Origin: Lepidodermella squamata
Lineage: Eukaryota; Gastrotricha
DNA: 64,000 nt
NCBI GenBank assembly: GCA_047495785.1
Contig: JBLDXI010000009.1
Span: 3,782,001 to 3,846,000, forward strand
Direction: 5' to 3'
Shown here in pieces: positions 36,101 to 46,431 of the stretch. The notes under the pieces were generated by a model, which was not told the DNA's origin, ran no database searches, and saw only the letters and a list, made by a program, of their open reading frames with translations. Position numbers and translations under genes: made by a program. How positions within the stretch are numbered: position 1 is the first letter of the stretch; each line of letters starts with the position of its first letter.

Positions 36101-39100
36101 CACGCTGACCTTGAAATTAAAATAAATTAAATATTTTAATTAATAAATTAATAAATTAATAAAAAATAAATTTAATATAATAAATTAATTTGAATTATTT
36201 TCCACATACCAACGACTTCATTCCGGTTACCAGGAGGGTTCAATATTTCCAAGGTCTTCCGAGCACCGCTTGAAAAAAATCGGGTTAAATTGCAGAAAAA
36301 TAAAAAATTCTCAGCCTTACTCGAACGAATATTGTGTCTCTGAAAAATGGGTCAAAGACGTGACATCGTATGGCAAGTTCCAGGTCGCGACACTGTTGAA
36401 CTGCGGGTACTGAATTTGGCTGGTATTAATCGGAGGTAGGACAAAATATTGCTGAGCCCAATAGACGATATTTTGCGGGTTCAACTTGATGTATCGATCT
36501 CGGTCTGGCCTATCGTGCTCGTTGAACAGACCCAGGGCGTTGAGGAGAAGCTTTTGAATCGCGCCTCTTTTATCGAGGCATTGGTAGTTTAACCGAATTA
36601 CTTGAGGCCCGCCTAGCCGGCCGATTCCGTCCGACCAACATTCGCGGGATGTATCGTGGATGATGTGTAGAAAATCTGGTGTGGCGTTGAAGGCGACTGG
36701 GACGAATTTGACGCAGTTTGGCAGTTTCATGTTGAGATCTTCGATGGCGGCGACGACTTTGACCATTTCTTGTTGAGATAGAGATTTTTGCTGAGCATCG
36801 TCGCGTAGAATGTTGTAAGGGATTCGCTTGTTTTGCCACAATCCACCAACGTAGGCCTGATTTACTGTATTCACCGTAGTCCGAATCTGAAATAACATAA
36901 TAATAATAACATCATAATAGGAATGATTGACAAGGGGTCAACATTTTTGCATTCTTAAAATAAGTAAGCGATAAAATGTGGAAGCCTGGTACTGAAATTT
37001 TTCCGATTCATTGCGATTACGGCTATTCGATATTGAAACCATCTACAACCTTTGAATGTTCTATTCTAACTACCTAATCGCATCAGCTAGACAGAAAATT
37101 TTTCAATGTTGACTTCCTGGAATTCTGATATCGGAAAAATCACGGATTTTTATAATCGATACTTGGAATCGACATCAGTTCTTCTGGCTGAAATATAACT
37201 CGTAGGCTCGATGCGCAAAATACCCGAAAAAGTGAGATCCATCGATTACCAATGATAATAAAAATAAAAATTATAGACTATAAGTTCGAATTCGAAATTC
37301 GAAAATTCGGAAATTCGAAAATCAAGTGCTAGAGGGTAAACTTTACTGGAACACTAATTATAGGGTGTGTACTAGAGTACAATCATTGAATCAGGGAATC
37401 ACTGAGATGAATGCTTGTAAAATTTTGCGTGATTTTCAGTTCAAGCGTTACTTTGCAAACAAAATTTCTCGAAAATAGCGCTTAAAACTATTTCCGTTTG
37501 TTGCAAATTTTCGAAATTTAAGGCTCGTATAAACGGGCAAACATGTTTGCCAAACATGGACCTCAAACATTGTTTGCCAAACAACGGCTTCAAACATTGT
37601 TTGATCAAACATTGCATTTACACGTTCAAACTTTTGCTTCAAACATTGTTGGGACCAACACGGCTTTCAAACATGTTTGCCCGTCTAAATGCACGTGTTT
37701 GAAAGAAAATGTTTGAGAGGCGTGTTGAAAACGCCTTCAAACAAAATCACTCGTCGAGGCGATTTTGTTTGACAAACATGCACACATTTGGCGCTGTGGC
37801 GGCTGCGGAGTTGCAAGCCGGGACGACATCTGCGCAACTTTTCATGCGCTTCTTCATAAAATGGATAGAATCTGATTAATTTGATTCTTAAATCGCTCGG
37901 GTCATGTGGCAAGGAAAAAAATCAAATCAAAGCGGTCGAAAATGTGAAAGCATTCTACCCGTATTGGTAATTATTCTCTTAATTTGCATAAATTGAACAA
38001 ATTAGCTCATTAATTTGCATAAATTATGCCATTTTCTTGATGATTTGCTTAGATTTTGCTAGTTTTCTTGCAAACATTGTTTGAGCGTGTAAATGAAAGT
38101 TTGACAAACAAATGTTTGAAGCCTCAAGAAGTGACCTTTCACCTTTTCCAATGTTTGACAAACAAGTTTGATCGTGTAAATGCTCTTCAAACATTTTCAT
38201 CAAACATCCATGTTTGAGGTCAATGTTTGACAAAATGTTTGCCCGTTTATACGAGCCTTTAGTTCCGCTATTATGTTTCAAGCATTCAAAGACATTGAAA
38301 CAATTTTCAATTCTTACATTTTCATTTAAAATTTCAAAAAAATTACTGCGCGTACCTTTGAAGTTGCGCTACCATTTTCTAATTTTGTAGCTTTTTGCGG
38401 CTATTTTTATCAATTAATCCTACCGAGAGAATCTCCCATTCTTTGTCCGCGATTTTATCGAAGAAATCGAAAATTCACTCGAGAAAACTCGGTAAACCCC
38501 AAATGGTAACTGGTTCGGTAATTTTCGGTATTTTACACGGTTGGACCAAATATCTCCGGATTTCTTTAATCCCATTGAAACGATTCTTATATTTTTCTGG
38601 GCATTTTCTTGCCTTATACTTATGGCTTATGGGACACGCTGTGTAAATGATACCATTTTCCTAAGGTAATTTATTGTTCAATGTTCCAGACGCTGAATGC
38701 TTAAAAAAGACTAAATTTCATACCTGAGCTTGGCGATTCGTCGGTGGAACAAGCGCTTCACGCTTCGCATCGGCACTTTCGCAGTTGAACGGCAGCAATT
38801 GGATCGTTTGAATCGCCACTGTATGCGTCGTCTTCGGATACACATCCTTCGACATGTCACCCTTGAAGGCGATTTGGTACGACCCGGCCGTCTCCAGGGT
38901 AACCTCAACCGGCACCCATTCGCCGCGAGTCGGCTCATCCCGCGAGTACAACTGCTTCTCGTGGCCGTTGTCGCCGATTTTTGTCACGCTGAGTCGATCG
39001 CCACTCATAGTTAGCCATACTCGAAATTTCAAACACGCCTCGGGTGAATTTGCCCATAGCTTCGTTGTAGTCAGGGTGGCTTGACGGCTTTCGCCTATAC

Positions 39101-39335
39101 CCGGTACTCTAGCGAGAAATGCGAACGATTCAGCGCGAGATTCCGGCAGTTGCGATTCCCGCAATTCTGGCAATAACGAACGGGAAAATGCCTCCCATTT
39201 CGCGGTTTCGCCCGGGTTTCTATTCATCATATTGCACAAATCCGCGCCAGAAAAATCGCATAGTAAAAACTGCTTAGTTGTTGACTGGCCATAGCAAACG
39301 GCTGCATATGCTAAAATCAGAAAAATCGACTTCAT
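33110..39335 (-). CDS. Membrane-anchored MAM / astacin-like pseudoprotease / EGF / EB-module protein
   Basis: Nineteen exons, complement(38724-39335, 36321-36886, 36210-36268, 35924-36109, 35747-35866, 35593-35688, 35448-35534, 35375-35388, 35262-35315, 34522-34834, 34366-34467, 34233-34309, 34098-34177, 34006-34040, 33887-33952, 33794-33836, 33675-33745, 33498-33623, 33110-33441), all in phase, give 1,012 aa. Order: signal peptide (MKSIFLILAYAAVCYGQ), MAM domain about 24-195 (LLCDFSGADLCNMMN..FRVWLTMSGDRLSV), astacin domain about 215-420, four or more EGF units, Cys-rich EB-like modules, one membrane helix (PFLVIVVLTFACYLGASSLL) and an about 85-residue tail. The zinc motif is KLLLNALGLFNE (residues 316-327), lacking all His ligands and the Glu; SIMHY is SLTHF. 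DRPDRD and the astacin cysteines remain. It resembles meprin in having MAM and a membrane anchor, but MAM comes first and the enzyme is dead. Probably an adhesion or receptor-like surface protein. Confidence 0.85.
37518..38261. mobile_element. PIF/Harbinger-type MITE in intron 1 of the MAM/astacin gene
   Basis: Perfect terminal inverted repeats of about 24 bp: AGGCTCGTATAAACGGGCAA at 37521 and its reverse complement ending at 38258. The element is flanked by TTA at 37518-37520 and 38259-38261, the 3-bp TWA target duplication of PIF/Harbinger transposons. The 738-bp interior holds no transposase but many copies of a short palindromic word (CAAACATTGTTTG / CAAACATGTTTG), so it is a non-autonomous, foldback-like element. 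It lies in the 1.84-kb first intron and does not touch exons. Confidence 0.85.
38495..38560. repeat. Dispersed repeat, copy 1 (other copy near 43384)
   Basis: The stretch ATGGTAACTGGTTCGGTAAT followed by TTCGGTATTTTACACGGTTGGACC is repeated with few changes at 43395-43442 inside an intron of the EB-module gene. Shared non-coding sequence in two unrelated introns points to an interspersed element of unknown class; the borders are unclear. Confidence 0.6.
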
Positions 39336-39340
39336 TTTCG

Positions 39341-39350
39341 CTGAGAAAAT
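39341..39350 (-). promoter_or_regulatory. Candidate trans-splice acceptor of the MAM/astacin gene
   Basis: The minus strand reads CATTTTCTCAG, followed by five bases and the ATG. A leader this short fits SL addition. Inferred. Confidence 0.45.
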
Positions 39351-39883
39351 GAAAAATGAGACGTTTTAGAGAGCCAAGTAGTTGACTAGCTCGAAAAGGT
39401 CATCACTTTATTTCTGACACTGTGAGACGTATAATTACGCAAGGGTGAAGAAGTTTCCCGAACACTTTTATTGTTACCAGATTTCGTGCCGCATTTATCT
39501 CGGCAATTAGCTATCGCCAGTCAAGCGGCTGACGTTGCGCAACGCCAAGTTTGCACTGATGGCTCGAGAGATAGCGTTTTATTTATACATTAAACACCTG
39601 TTTCATCATCAAGATTTTGCGTGTTTTTCAGAGTTTTGAGCGACCAGTTTCGGGAAAGAACGCAGAGCGGGGGCTTCGTTTCGAGGCGCTTGAGCGGTTA
39701 TTAACTCATCACATTCGATCGTCTCGCTGCATCCAGTTGCTAATAAATATAAAATGAATAATTTTACGTAAATTGCCGTAATTAGGTCAATAAAAAGAAC
39801 TAAACCGGACTTTTTGCTACCTCCTTATTTATTAAACACTATATCCAAAGCAATGTTCATCCTAAGCCTAAGATACATTAGTA

Positions 39884-40210
39884 GGTTGAGTCAGAGTTGT
39901 CCACGGGTGAAAAATCGAGGCCCGACCCGTCTGTAAATATCTCAAAACCCGGCCCGTCCCGTAAAAGAAAAATGACACGAAATTTACATTCCTTCTTCCT
40001 TCTCGTTGATCAGAAACTTCATATTTACTCAAAATTAACATTACTAAGGAAACAGGTTCAAATATTTGCTACGGGAATAACTTGAAATCTTATCATTTTA
40101 CTTACTGTCAAATTCGCTGAAAATAGCGGCTAGGAGATCAATGAAGACGGGTTTGGAAAACCAGACCCGCACCCGCCCGAACTCGGCCCGCGGACAACTC
40201 TGGGCTGAGT
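39884..40210. mobile_element. hAT-type MITE (311 bp) with 8-bp target duplication
   Basis: Inverted ends CAGAGTTGTCCACGGG (from 39892) and CCCGCGGACAACTCTG (to 40202) differ at one position. They are flanked by GGTTGAGT (39884-39891) and GGCTGAGT (40203-40210), an 8-bp target duplication with one mismatch. Termini starting CAG and 8-bp duplications are hAT features. The interior is rich in CCCGACCCG-like words and has no open frame, so the element is non-autonomous. Confidence 0.75.
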
Positions 40211-41043
40211 TACTTCATGTCGAGATTTTGTGAAGTCCAGTATTCAAATATATATGTAAAACTGGTTGCAATTTGAGAAAACTCGACGTGCTTTAAACTT
40301 GGCTTTTGGTTCTAACCAAGAATTTTTCAATAAATACCGTTACGCAGAATGGTTTTGGACAGGGCAAGGGTATTCTCTTATTTTTATTATCTCTGAAATA
40401 AAAGAACAAAATTGTAAATTTGCAATTTCTGTTACGCAGCAATGAACGATCCGATAAGAACCAAATTTTTCCTGGCGTTAGCCATACCTAACAGCTACCT
40501 GCGGTAGAAAACTTGGCCCGCCAGGATCACCCATTCAAATTTTTTCAAGACTCAAAGTTTGCACTTTTCTTTCGATCACAACCCTCAATATCTTTCTGTT
40601 CTTAATTCTCTTAATATTTCGAAAAATTGAAATGAAACTGGCAAGGCCGCTGCGTAGGCAAATAAGCAAATGGCGTCAAACACGTTTAAAATTGCCAAAA
40701 TTGCCAAGTAAGAAATAATAAATACTCAAAATTCCCAGATAGATCAGGAATCCATCTTGCCAATCTTCGATCAAATTTTCAAAAATGATTAAAAAATCCT
40801 GATTTTTAACCTTGATCAATAGTTGCCCCTCGTTACGGTCATTTTTCTTGCATAAAGATAGTGTAAAAATTTTCCAAATTATAACGTCCTTCAAAGTAAT
40901 AAAAGTTTCCTGACTTAACGGGTCATATCTCCGCATAGTTTCATAACTCTTTCTGGCTGATTTCCATTTTTAAGGACAGATAATTCCTCAAAGGATTTGT
41001 TACGAATACTACGAAACGATATTCCGAAACTAGAACTATTTCT
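40211..41043. other. Intergenic, nothing supported
   Basis: AT-rich sequence between the hAT-type MITE and the 3' end of the small membrane-protein gene. Open frames here lack splice partners and family features. Confidence 0.4.
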
Positions 41044-41884
41044 TCATGTGACGTATGTATCTACGTCACATGTATTTCTTGGCCTTACTTGTTGCATTTC
41101 GTAGCCAATAGCTGGCGGCATGCTTTGAGTACTCGTCGGGTAATAGCCATCATCAAAAACGCCATCGACAATTTCATTGCGAACAGGAATGTACTCACCA
41201 GACCCATCTATCGACTCAGTTCTTGTGACGATGAAACTGTCCCGTTGCATTGCGGCTGCTTGACGCGATTGCGGTGACAAAAACATAACGCCTTCAGTCA
41301 TATGAGTTTTCGCATTCGGGTACATCATTGTCGACCGCTTTTTCTGAATTTGCCTCCGCCGAGCGATCGAAAATCGACCGAGAAATATCTGAAAAAAAAT
41401 AATATTTCAATTCAAAAAATTTCCACATTCGAAAATAAAAATATGTCTTTCAGCGGAACCAAATTTCAAATCTTGGCACAAAATGTTGAAAATGAAGGGT
41501 GCCGTACAGAAAATCAAGGAAAATTTAAACAACATTTATTTGGGTTTTTTAATTAGTCCTGAAATTCCAGAAAATTCTGAAAAGGCGTTTTTTGGACGTT
41601 TTTTGGGCGTTAAACCAATTTTTTTAAATTTGGTGCCGAAAAAAACTGAGACAAAAAATATTGCCTACGATAATTATAGCGATGGCTGGTATGAGGGCGA
41701 CTGGCAGAATTATTTGAAGTAAATTCAGTTGACTCTCGGTTGAACCCGATGATTTGTAAGTCGTCTGAGGAACAGGTCCGAATTCGTCATAAACGCCCTC
41801 AGGTGTTGTAGTAAAATCAAAGGCATTATAATCAGGTTCGTCATCAATATATGTAGCCGTGTAAAATTTGTAAGTCGTAGCCAT
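41044..41884 (-). CDS. Small single-pass membrane protein, unknown family
   Basis: Exons complement(41669-41884) and complement(41044-41388) join in phase 0 to 186 aa. The N-terminal about 50 residues are acidic and Tyr/Thr-rich (TYIDDEPDYNAFDFTTTPEG) with no signal peptide. One hydrophobic helix is created across the splice (LLQIILPVALIPAIAIII joined to IFLG), followed by a basic stop-transfer run (RRRQIQKKR) and a cytoplasmic-like tail of about 90 residues with several Tyr. The positive-inside rule predicts N-out/C-in. The donor is ATTATC/GTAGGC and the acceptor TTTTTTCAG; joining at this exact phase rebuilds the helix, which supports the model. No family is recognised. Confidence 0.65.
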
Positions 41885-42924
41885 TTTTAAACCGAAAAAT
41901 AAAATGAGTAGTAATCGAGTTTTTATATCACACAAAACCACGCCCGTGTCACGGTACACTTCCGATTTCATTTGTTATTCACGTATTTTTCTCACTCACG
42001 AGTTTAAAATTCATATCACTCATCGCACTCGTTATTCATACTCGTGGGATATTTCAAAATAATAAATAAAAAACAAAAACGGAACAACTAAAGAGGTGAT
42101 AAAAGCTACTTCATACTCGAGTTTAATTACCCGGTGATAATTATGTATCATCCACTATCTCTTTGTTTCTCGCGAAAACTAGGGTATCTCGCGCGCAATG
42201 TGAAAACACGAGTTTCAAACAGCTTTTTGCTATTTTAGGGCGATTTGTCGCTGGGCACGCACGTAAAAATAACATTGCGGCAAGGCGCTTCTTTTTATGC
42301 GAGAACCTGACAAAAAGCGCTCGCGCAAAACTTTTCAGCGTTCTGTTGCAACGTTTCAACAAAGAAAACGGCCCGTCGTTCGTCGCTTGAAAGTGCATTA
42401 TGAGCCCGGGCAAAAATAACAATAATAATTGGCCGTGCGTCTAGATATATTGTAATAAGCGCGTGATTTTCTTTGCGCGGCTAACAATACCTTGTAGCGC
42501 TCGCGTCTGGGTTATAGGCCGACTATAAACAAAAATTGGCGAATAAATAGCGCCGCGAGACAATAAAATGCAAGTGATAATATGTTGGAAATACACACTG
42601 AGTCGCCGTCGTCGCGTTAAACAAGCCTTTCTCAATGCGCGAAAGATGCGCTGGCGCAGAAGCTGGCCCGAGAAACAAACGGGTGATAATAATAATAATA
42701 TGCCGAGTTCTTTGAACGACAAAGGCCCTGTGTTGTGTTACCAGCGCACGCTAAAAGAGCGACACTCAAATAATTTAAATAAAATTACCTGAATGCTGAA
42801 TTTAATTTTTTTTCCTCCATCTCAATTCCGCTGTGTACCACATTTTTTGTTTTCATCTATATAGGTACCAATGTAAAAAGAATTCATTTATATATACCAG
42901 GCGGCGTTTTTATTGAAAAATTCG
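41885..42924. other. Divergent intergenic region
   Basis: The region lies between the small membrane-protein gene (minus) and the EB-module gene (plus) and presumably holds both promoters. A TATATATACCAG sequence ends at about 42900, 24 nt before the next ATG, and could be a trans-splice acceptor. No coding exon is supported. Confidence 0.4.
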
Positions 42925-45900
42925 ATGCAGCGCTTTGTTTTGTCTGTTGTTGTCGCCGCCGCCTGTTTGTTCAATTTTGTGGACGCGTCTTCGGTACTTT
43001 TCAACCCGTGTGATTCGGACGCCGAGTGCGTGGCGATACGCGGCAATTGCGTCAAAGTTGCGGATACGTGCGAGCGGGGCGTGTGCACGTGCGTCGCGCC
43101 TTTCATCGCCACGCCTGGTGGCGAGTGCCGGCGCGGCATCGCGCCCTGGCGCCAGTGCAACGCCCAGGCGGGTGACGTGTGTATAGGCAAGAACTTTCAG
43201 TGCATCGACGGGCAGTGCCAATGCCGACCTGGGCTATTCCCGATTGGCGACGCCTGTGTTCAAATGTAAGCTTGTTTTTGCCACCTTAAAGTGAATTCCA
43301 CCCCCAAAAAATATAGATATAGGTAAAGCGTGCCCCACAAATTGCTCAATCATTTTCTAGTTAGTCATTTTCCGCAAAAACCCGCAAAAACCCGATGGTA
43401 ACTGGTTTGGTAATTATCGGTATTTTACCGGTTTGGACCGAATTTTTTCATTCCTGATGACAATTTTCCTAATTATAGCATCAGACCTTATTGAGCAGCC
43501 AGAAAGGACATCGCTACTCATAGTCTTTTTGGTACATTTTCTACGTATTTCCATTTTGGTTGAGTTACCTTAGACTATACAAACAAAATACAAACTGCAA
43601 TTATTTCGGATATTTTTTCCACAAAACTTAATATTTGGAGCAGCCGCAATAACTATCTAAACCCGGGTTTTTAATGAGTTTAAAATTTTTATCGCAATTT
43701 TCCAATTTTTTCAAACTAAAATCCCTTTTTCATTTTTTTCCAATTTTTTCTATTCAAATTTCATTTTATATTTTTGTTTACAGTTCATCAGAGATTAAGG
43801 TCGGGATTAAGGCGGTTATTTTCTTCACATTTGGATTAATTTAAATTGAGACGTAACTAATAGCTAATTGTACAAATTATTTCAACGCCAAAAAATTCCT
43901 ATAAATCAAGTTAATTTCATAGGATAAATGTAACTTGTGATTTTTATATTTTTCAGGTCTCAAATGACCACAAGTTTGGGGTCCAGCTGCTCGGATGATT
44001 CCAACTGCCTACCGGGTATGGAATGCCGGCCCTGGACCGGAATTACCGGCAAAAGCGAAGGCGCCGCTGTCGCTATTTGCCAGTGCCCATCAACCCATCG
44101 CGTTCTTAACAACACCCAATGCGTCCCACGACGCCTCGGCGACCCGTGCAGTGGTTCGAATTCGGACTGTGGGCTGATTCTCGACGCAATTTGCTCACCG
44201 GACACCATGACATGCACGTGTCCGGCTAGTCACCAAACAACGCAGACCCTGGTTAATACCAACCCAGCAGCGGATTCCTTTTCGCCAACCTGGAAGCTCG
44301 TTGACGCGTGTCGTCCGATGAACGGTGCAACGAAGCGCATCGGCCAGCGGTGTACAAACAGCCTGCAGTGCCAGTTCGGCCACATGTGTGCGAGATGTGA
44401 GCCGAAGAGTCTCCACCTGCCGAAAACTTGCAACCGGCCGAGTTGCTCGGCGCAGATGTGCCGCAACTTAACTTGCCCATTATGCATCGGTGATTTCGTG
44501 TATACACCGCCGTCGACAGCTACGGCTCTCCAAACCACTACAACGGCGTTTCAGGATGAAAGTTCGAGCGATGTTTCGATCGAGGATTCGGTAACCCACC
44601 CGCCTCAGAATGGCCCACCTGCTGGGCTCGAAAATGCGAATCCTCAGCCTCAGAACTTATGGCCCGATACAACGAGCTCGAGCTCAACAACTACTACGAC
44701 GAAAGCACCAGGTTAGATATCTTATAGATTTAATATTCGCTAATTTCAAAGTTGAATCTAAATTCAAAATTCTCTTGATGAAAAGTGGTTTATGAGCAGA
44801 TAAAAAGCTTCGAAATCATCCCCATGCAAAAATCTCAATCACTTTTTGGAGACTTGATAAAGCTAACGGTTTTTTGCGATAATTTACTATAATTTTACAA
44901 GTTTGACTAAAATATAGGCTATTAAGTATCGATTCAAACTTCAATTCGGGAGAGAATTTAGTTCAAGTTGAATTTTCTGATAAATGGTCAATTTTAAGGA
45001 ATTTTAGTGGTCGATTGAGAAACCTTTGAGTCTACTAACCAGATCAGCAGCTAAAAAGCTTGGCAGTTATAAAAAATTTCTCATTTTTTTGCTTCAAGAA
45101 AACCAAATTAGGTAGGCAGGGGTTTCAGACCACTTATATCGGCCTTATTATAATTTAATATTGCAATAATTTTCTTAATCCCAGGACATGTTTTTATTTA
45201 TTAGGTTAGGGTTAGGGTTAGGTCGAGTTTCGGGTTCCTTCCAAAGTTCACTAATAACCATTTTCGAGTGGGGAAATTCGACCAAGTTTTTGGAACTCCG
45301 TATTTGCCTTTTGTAAACCGAAAATTAGTCATCTGGCATTTCCTTAATGTTTCCAGCTCTAATTAAATGGGAAAATGTATGAAAAATTGCACCTTATTTA
45401 TTATTTCCTCTTCAGCTTCATTTAACTTCACTCAACCTTTTTTTACTATTTTTACCTATTTTTCAGTTGAAGAGGAGGAATCTGGAGTCAATATCGCATT
45501 GGCAGTTACCTTACCGCTTCTTTTCCTGGCCATTGGTCTGGTTGGAATAGGCCTCTTCGTCCGTTACGCCTGGGGACGTCTCAATTGGCGGCGACACGGC
45601 GTGATTACAAAATGCGTCGAGGCCCTAGAAACCGCATCAAGTTCTGGGTCTTCGGGTCTCTCCATGAACCGGCAACACTACAACGTAGAAGGCAGCATGG
45701 CAATCTCTGAAATTCCCAGTCTTCCCAATGTTTCGTATTACGGCGGCTCAAACAATCAACACGATTTAGCCTACACCCAATCATCGGCTAACGTTCTAAT
45801 CCGAGAGTTGGAAAACGAAATTGAGGTCGATTCAAATCTCGGCGCCATTAAAAATAACCACCACCATCAATCGAATAACGCGTTAGCAAGTAACAGCACA

Positions 45901-46260
45901 TACTCAGCAATGACGCTAAATTTCAACTCGTCAGACCTGGTCAACTATCGAGCGAGGCATCACATGTCGCAATCGATGCATCACATTCATCAAATGCCGA
46001 TGAGTTCATCGCGCAGTGATTTAGGCTGCGCGAAGCATAAGTACTGCTTTAACAACGCGATTGACGACGATGACGGCTACATTGGCGGCAGCGATTTAGC
46101 GCCGCCGCGGTTGCCATACCGCAGTAAAAGCATCAGGGCGCTACCGAGCAGGGAACTTCACCGCCATCCCCTCGACGAACCGCATCAGCACTTCGGCATG
46201 GGCTCGAATTTGGTGTCGAGCCGGCTCGACCTCGATAGACGCAAATCGTTACAGTATTAA
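42925..46260 (+). CDS. EB-module single-pass membrane protein
   Basis: Three exons (42925-43265, 43957-44711, 45467-46260) join in phase to 629 aa. Order: signal peptide (MQRFVLSVVVAAACLFNFVD), an extracellular region of spaced Cys in the EB/EGF-like pattern (SDAECVAIRGNCVKVADTC, CIDGQCQCRPGLFPIGDAC, SCSDDSNCLPGMECR, SDCGLILDAICSP, CTNSLQCQFGHMCARC), a Thr/Ser/Pro-rich stalk that is probably O-glycosylated, one membrane helix (NIALAVTLPLLFLAIGLVGI) and an about 240-residue cytoplasmic tail rich in His, Asn and Ser. EB modules are expanded in nematode surface proteins; ligands are generally unknown. Both introns are long (691 and 755 nt) for this window. The start at 42925 is the first ATG that gives a clean signal peptide. 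Confidence 0.85.
43384..43450. repeat. Dispersed repeat, copy 2 (other copy near 38495)
   Basis: GATGGTAACTGGTTTGGTAAT and the bases after it match the copy at 38495-38560 with a few substitutions. It lies in the first intron of the EB-module gene. Confidence 0.6.
45201..45222 (+). repeat. Short telomere-like tract (TTAGG/TTAGGG)
   Basis: Four adjacent units TTAGG-TTAGGG-TTAGGG-TTAGG in the second intron of the EB-module gene. Caenorhabditis telomeres are TTAGGC, so the unit is worth noting, but the tract is only 22 bp. Confidence 0.6.
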
Positions 46261-46431
46261 AACGTGTTATAGTTCTATTTAAATTGGCAGCTAAATACTC
46301 AGGTACTAAAATTATTTAACGATCTTCATTCCACTTTTTTCGTTCTCTTTTTTTTATTTATAAGGCATCGTGAAAAAGAAATTGAGGAAAAAAAATAAAA
46401 TAATTTGTCTTGATTTTTCCGGGCTATAATT

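Noticed and set aside
37540-38230. Many repeated CAAACATTGTTTG words resembling a CRISPR-like array
   Set aside because: Spacing is irregular, the words are palindromic on both strands, and they lie between transposon TIRs; this is eukaryotic MITE structure.
43960-44540. Long minus-strand open frames opposite the EB-module gene
   Set aside because: They are shadows of the Cys-rich coding exon, without splice partners or recognisable domains.
45367-45466. An ATG-initiated extension (MGKCMKN...) before the last exon of the EB-module gene
   Set aside because: It is in-frame intron sequence before a clear TTTTTCAG acceptor; the spliced join at 45467 restores the Thr-rich stalk directly to the membrane helix.
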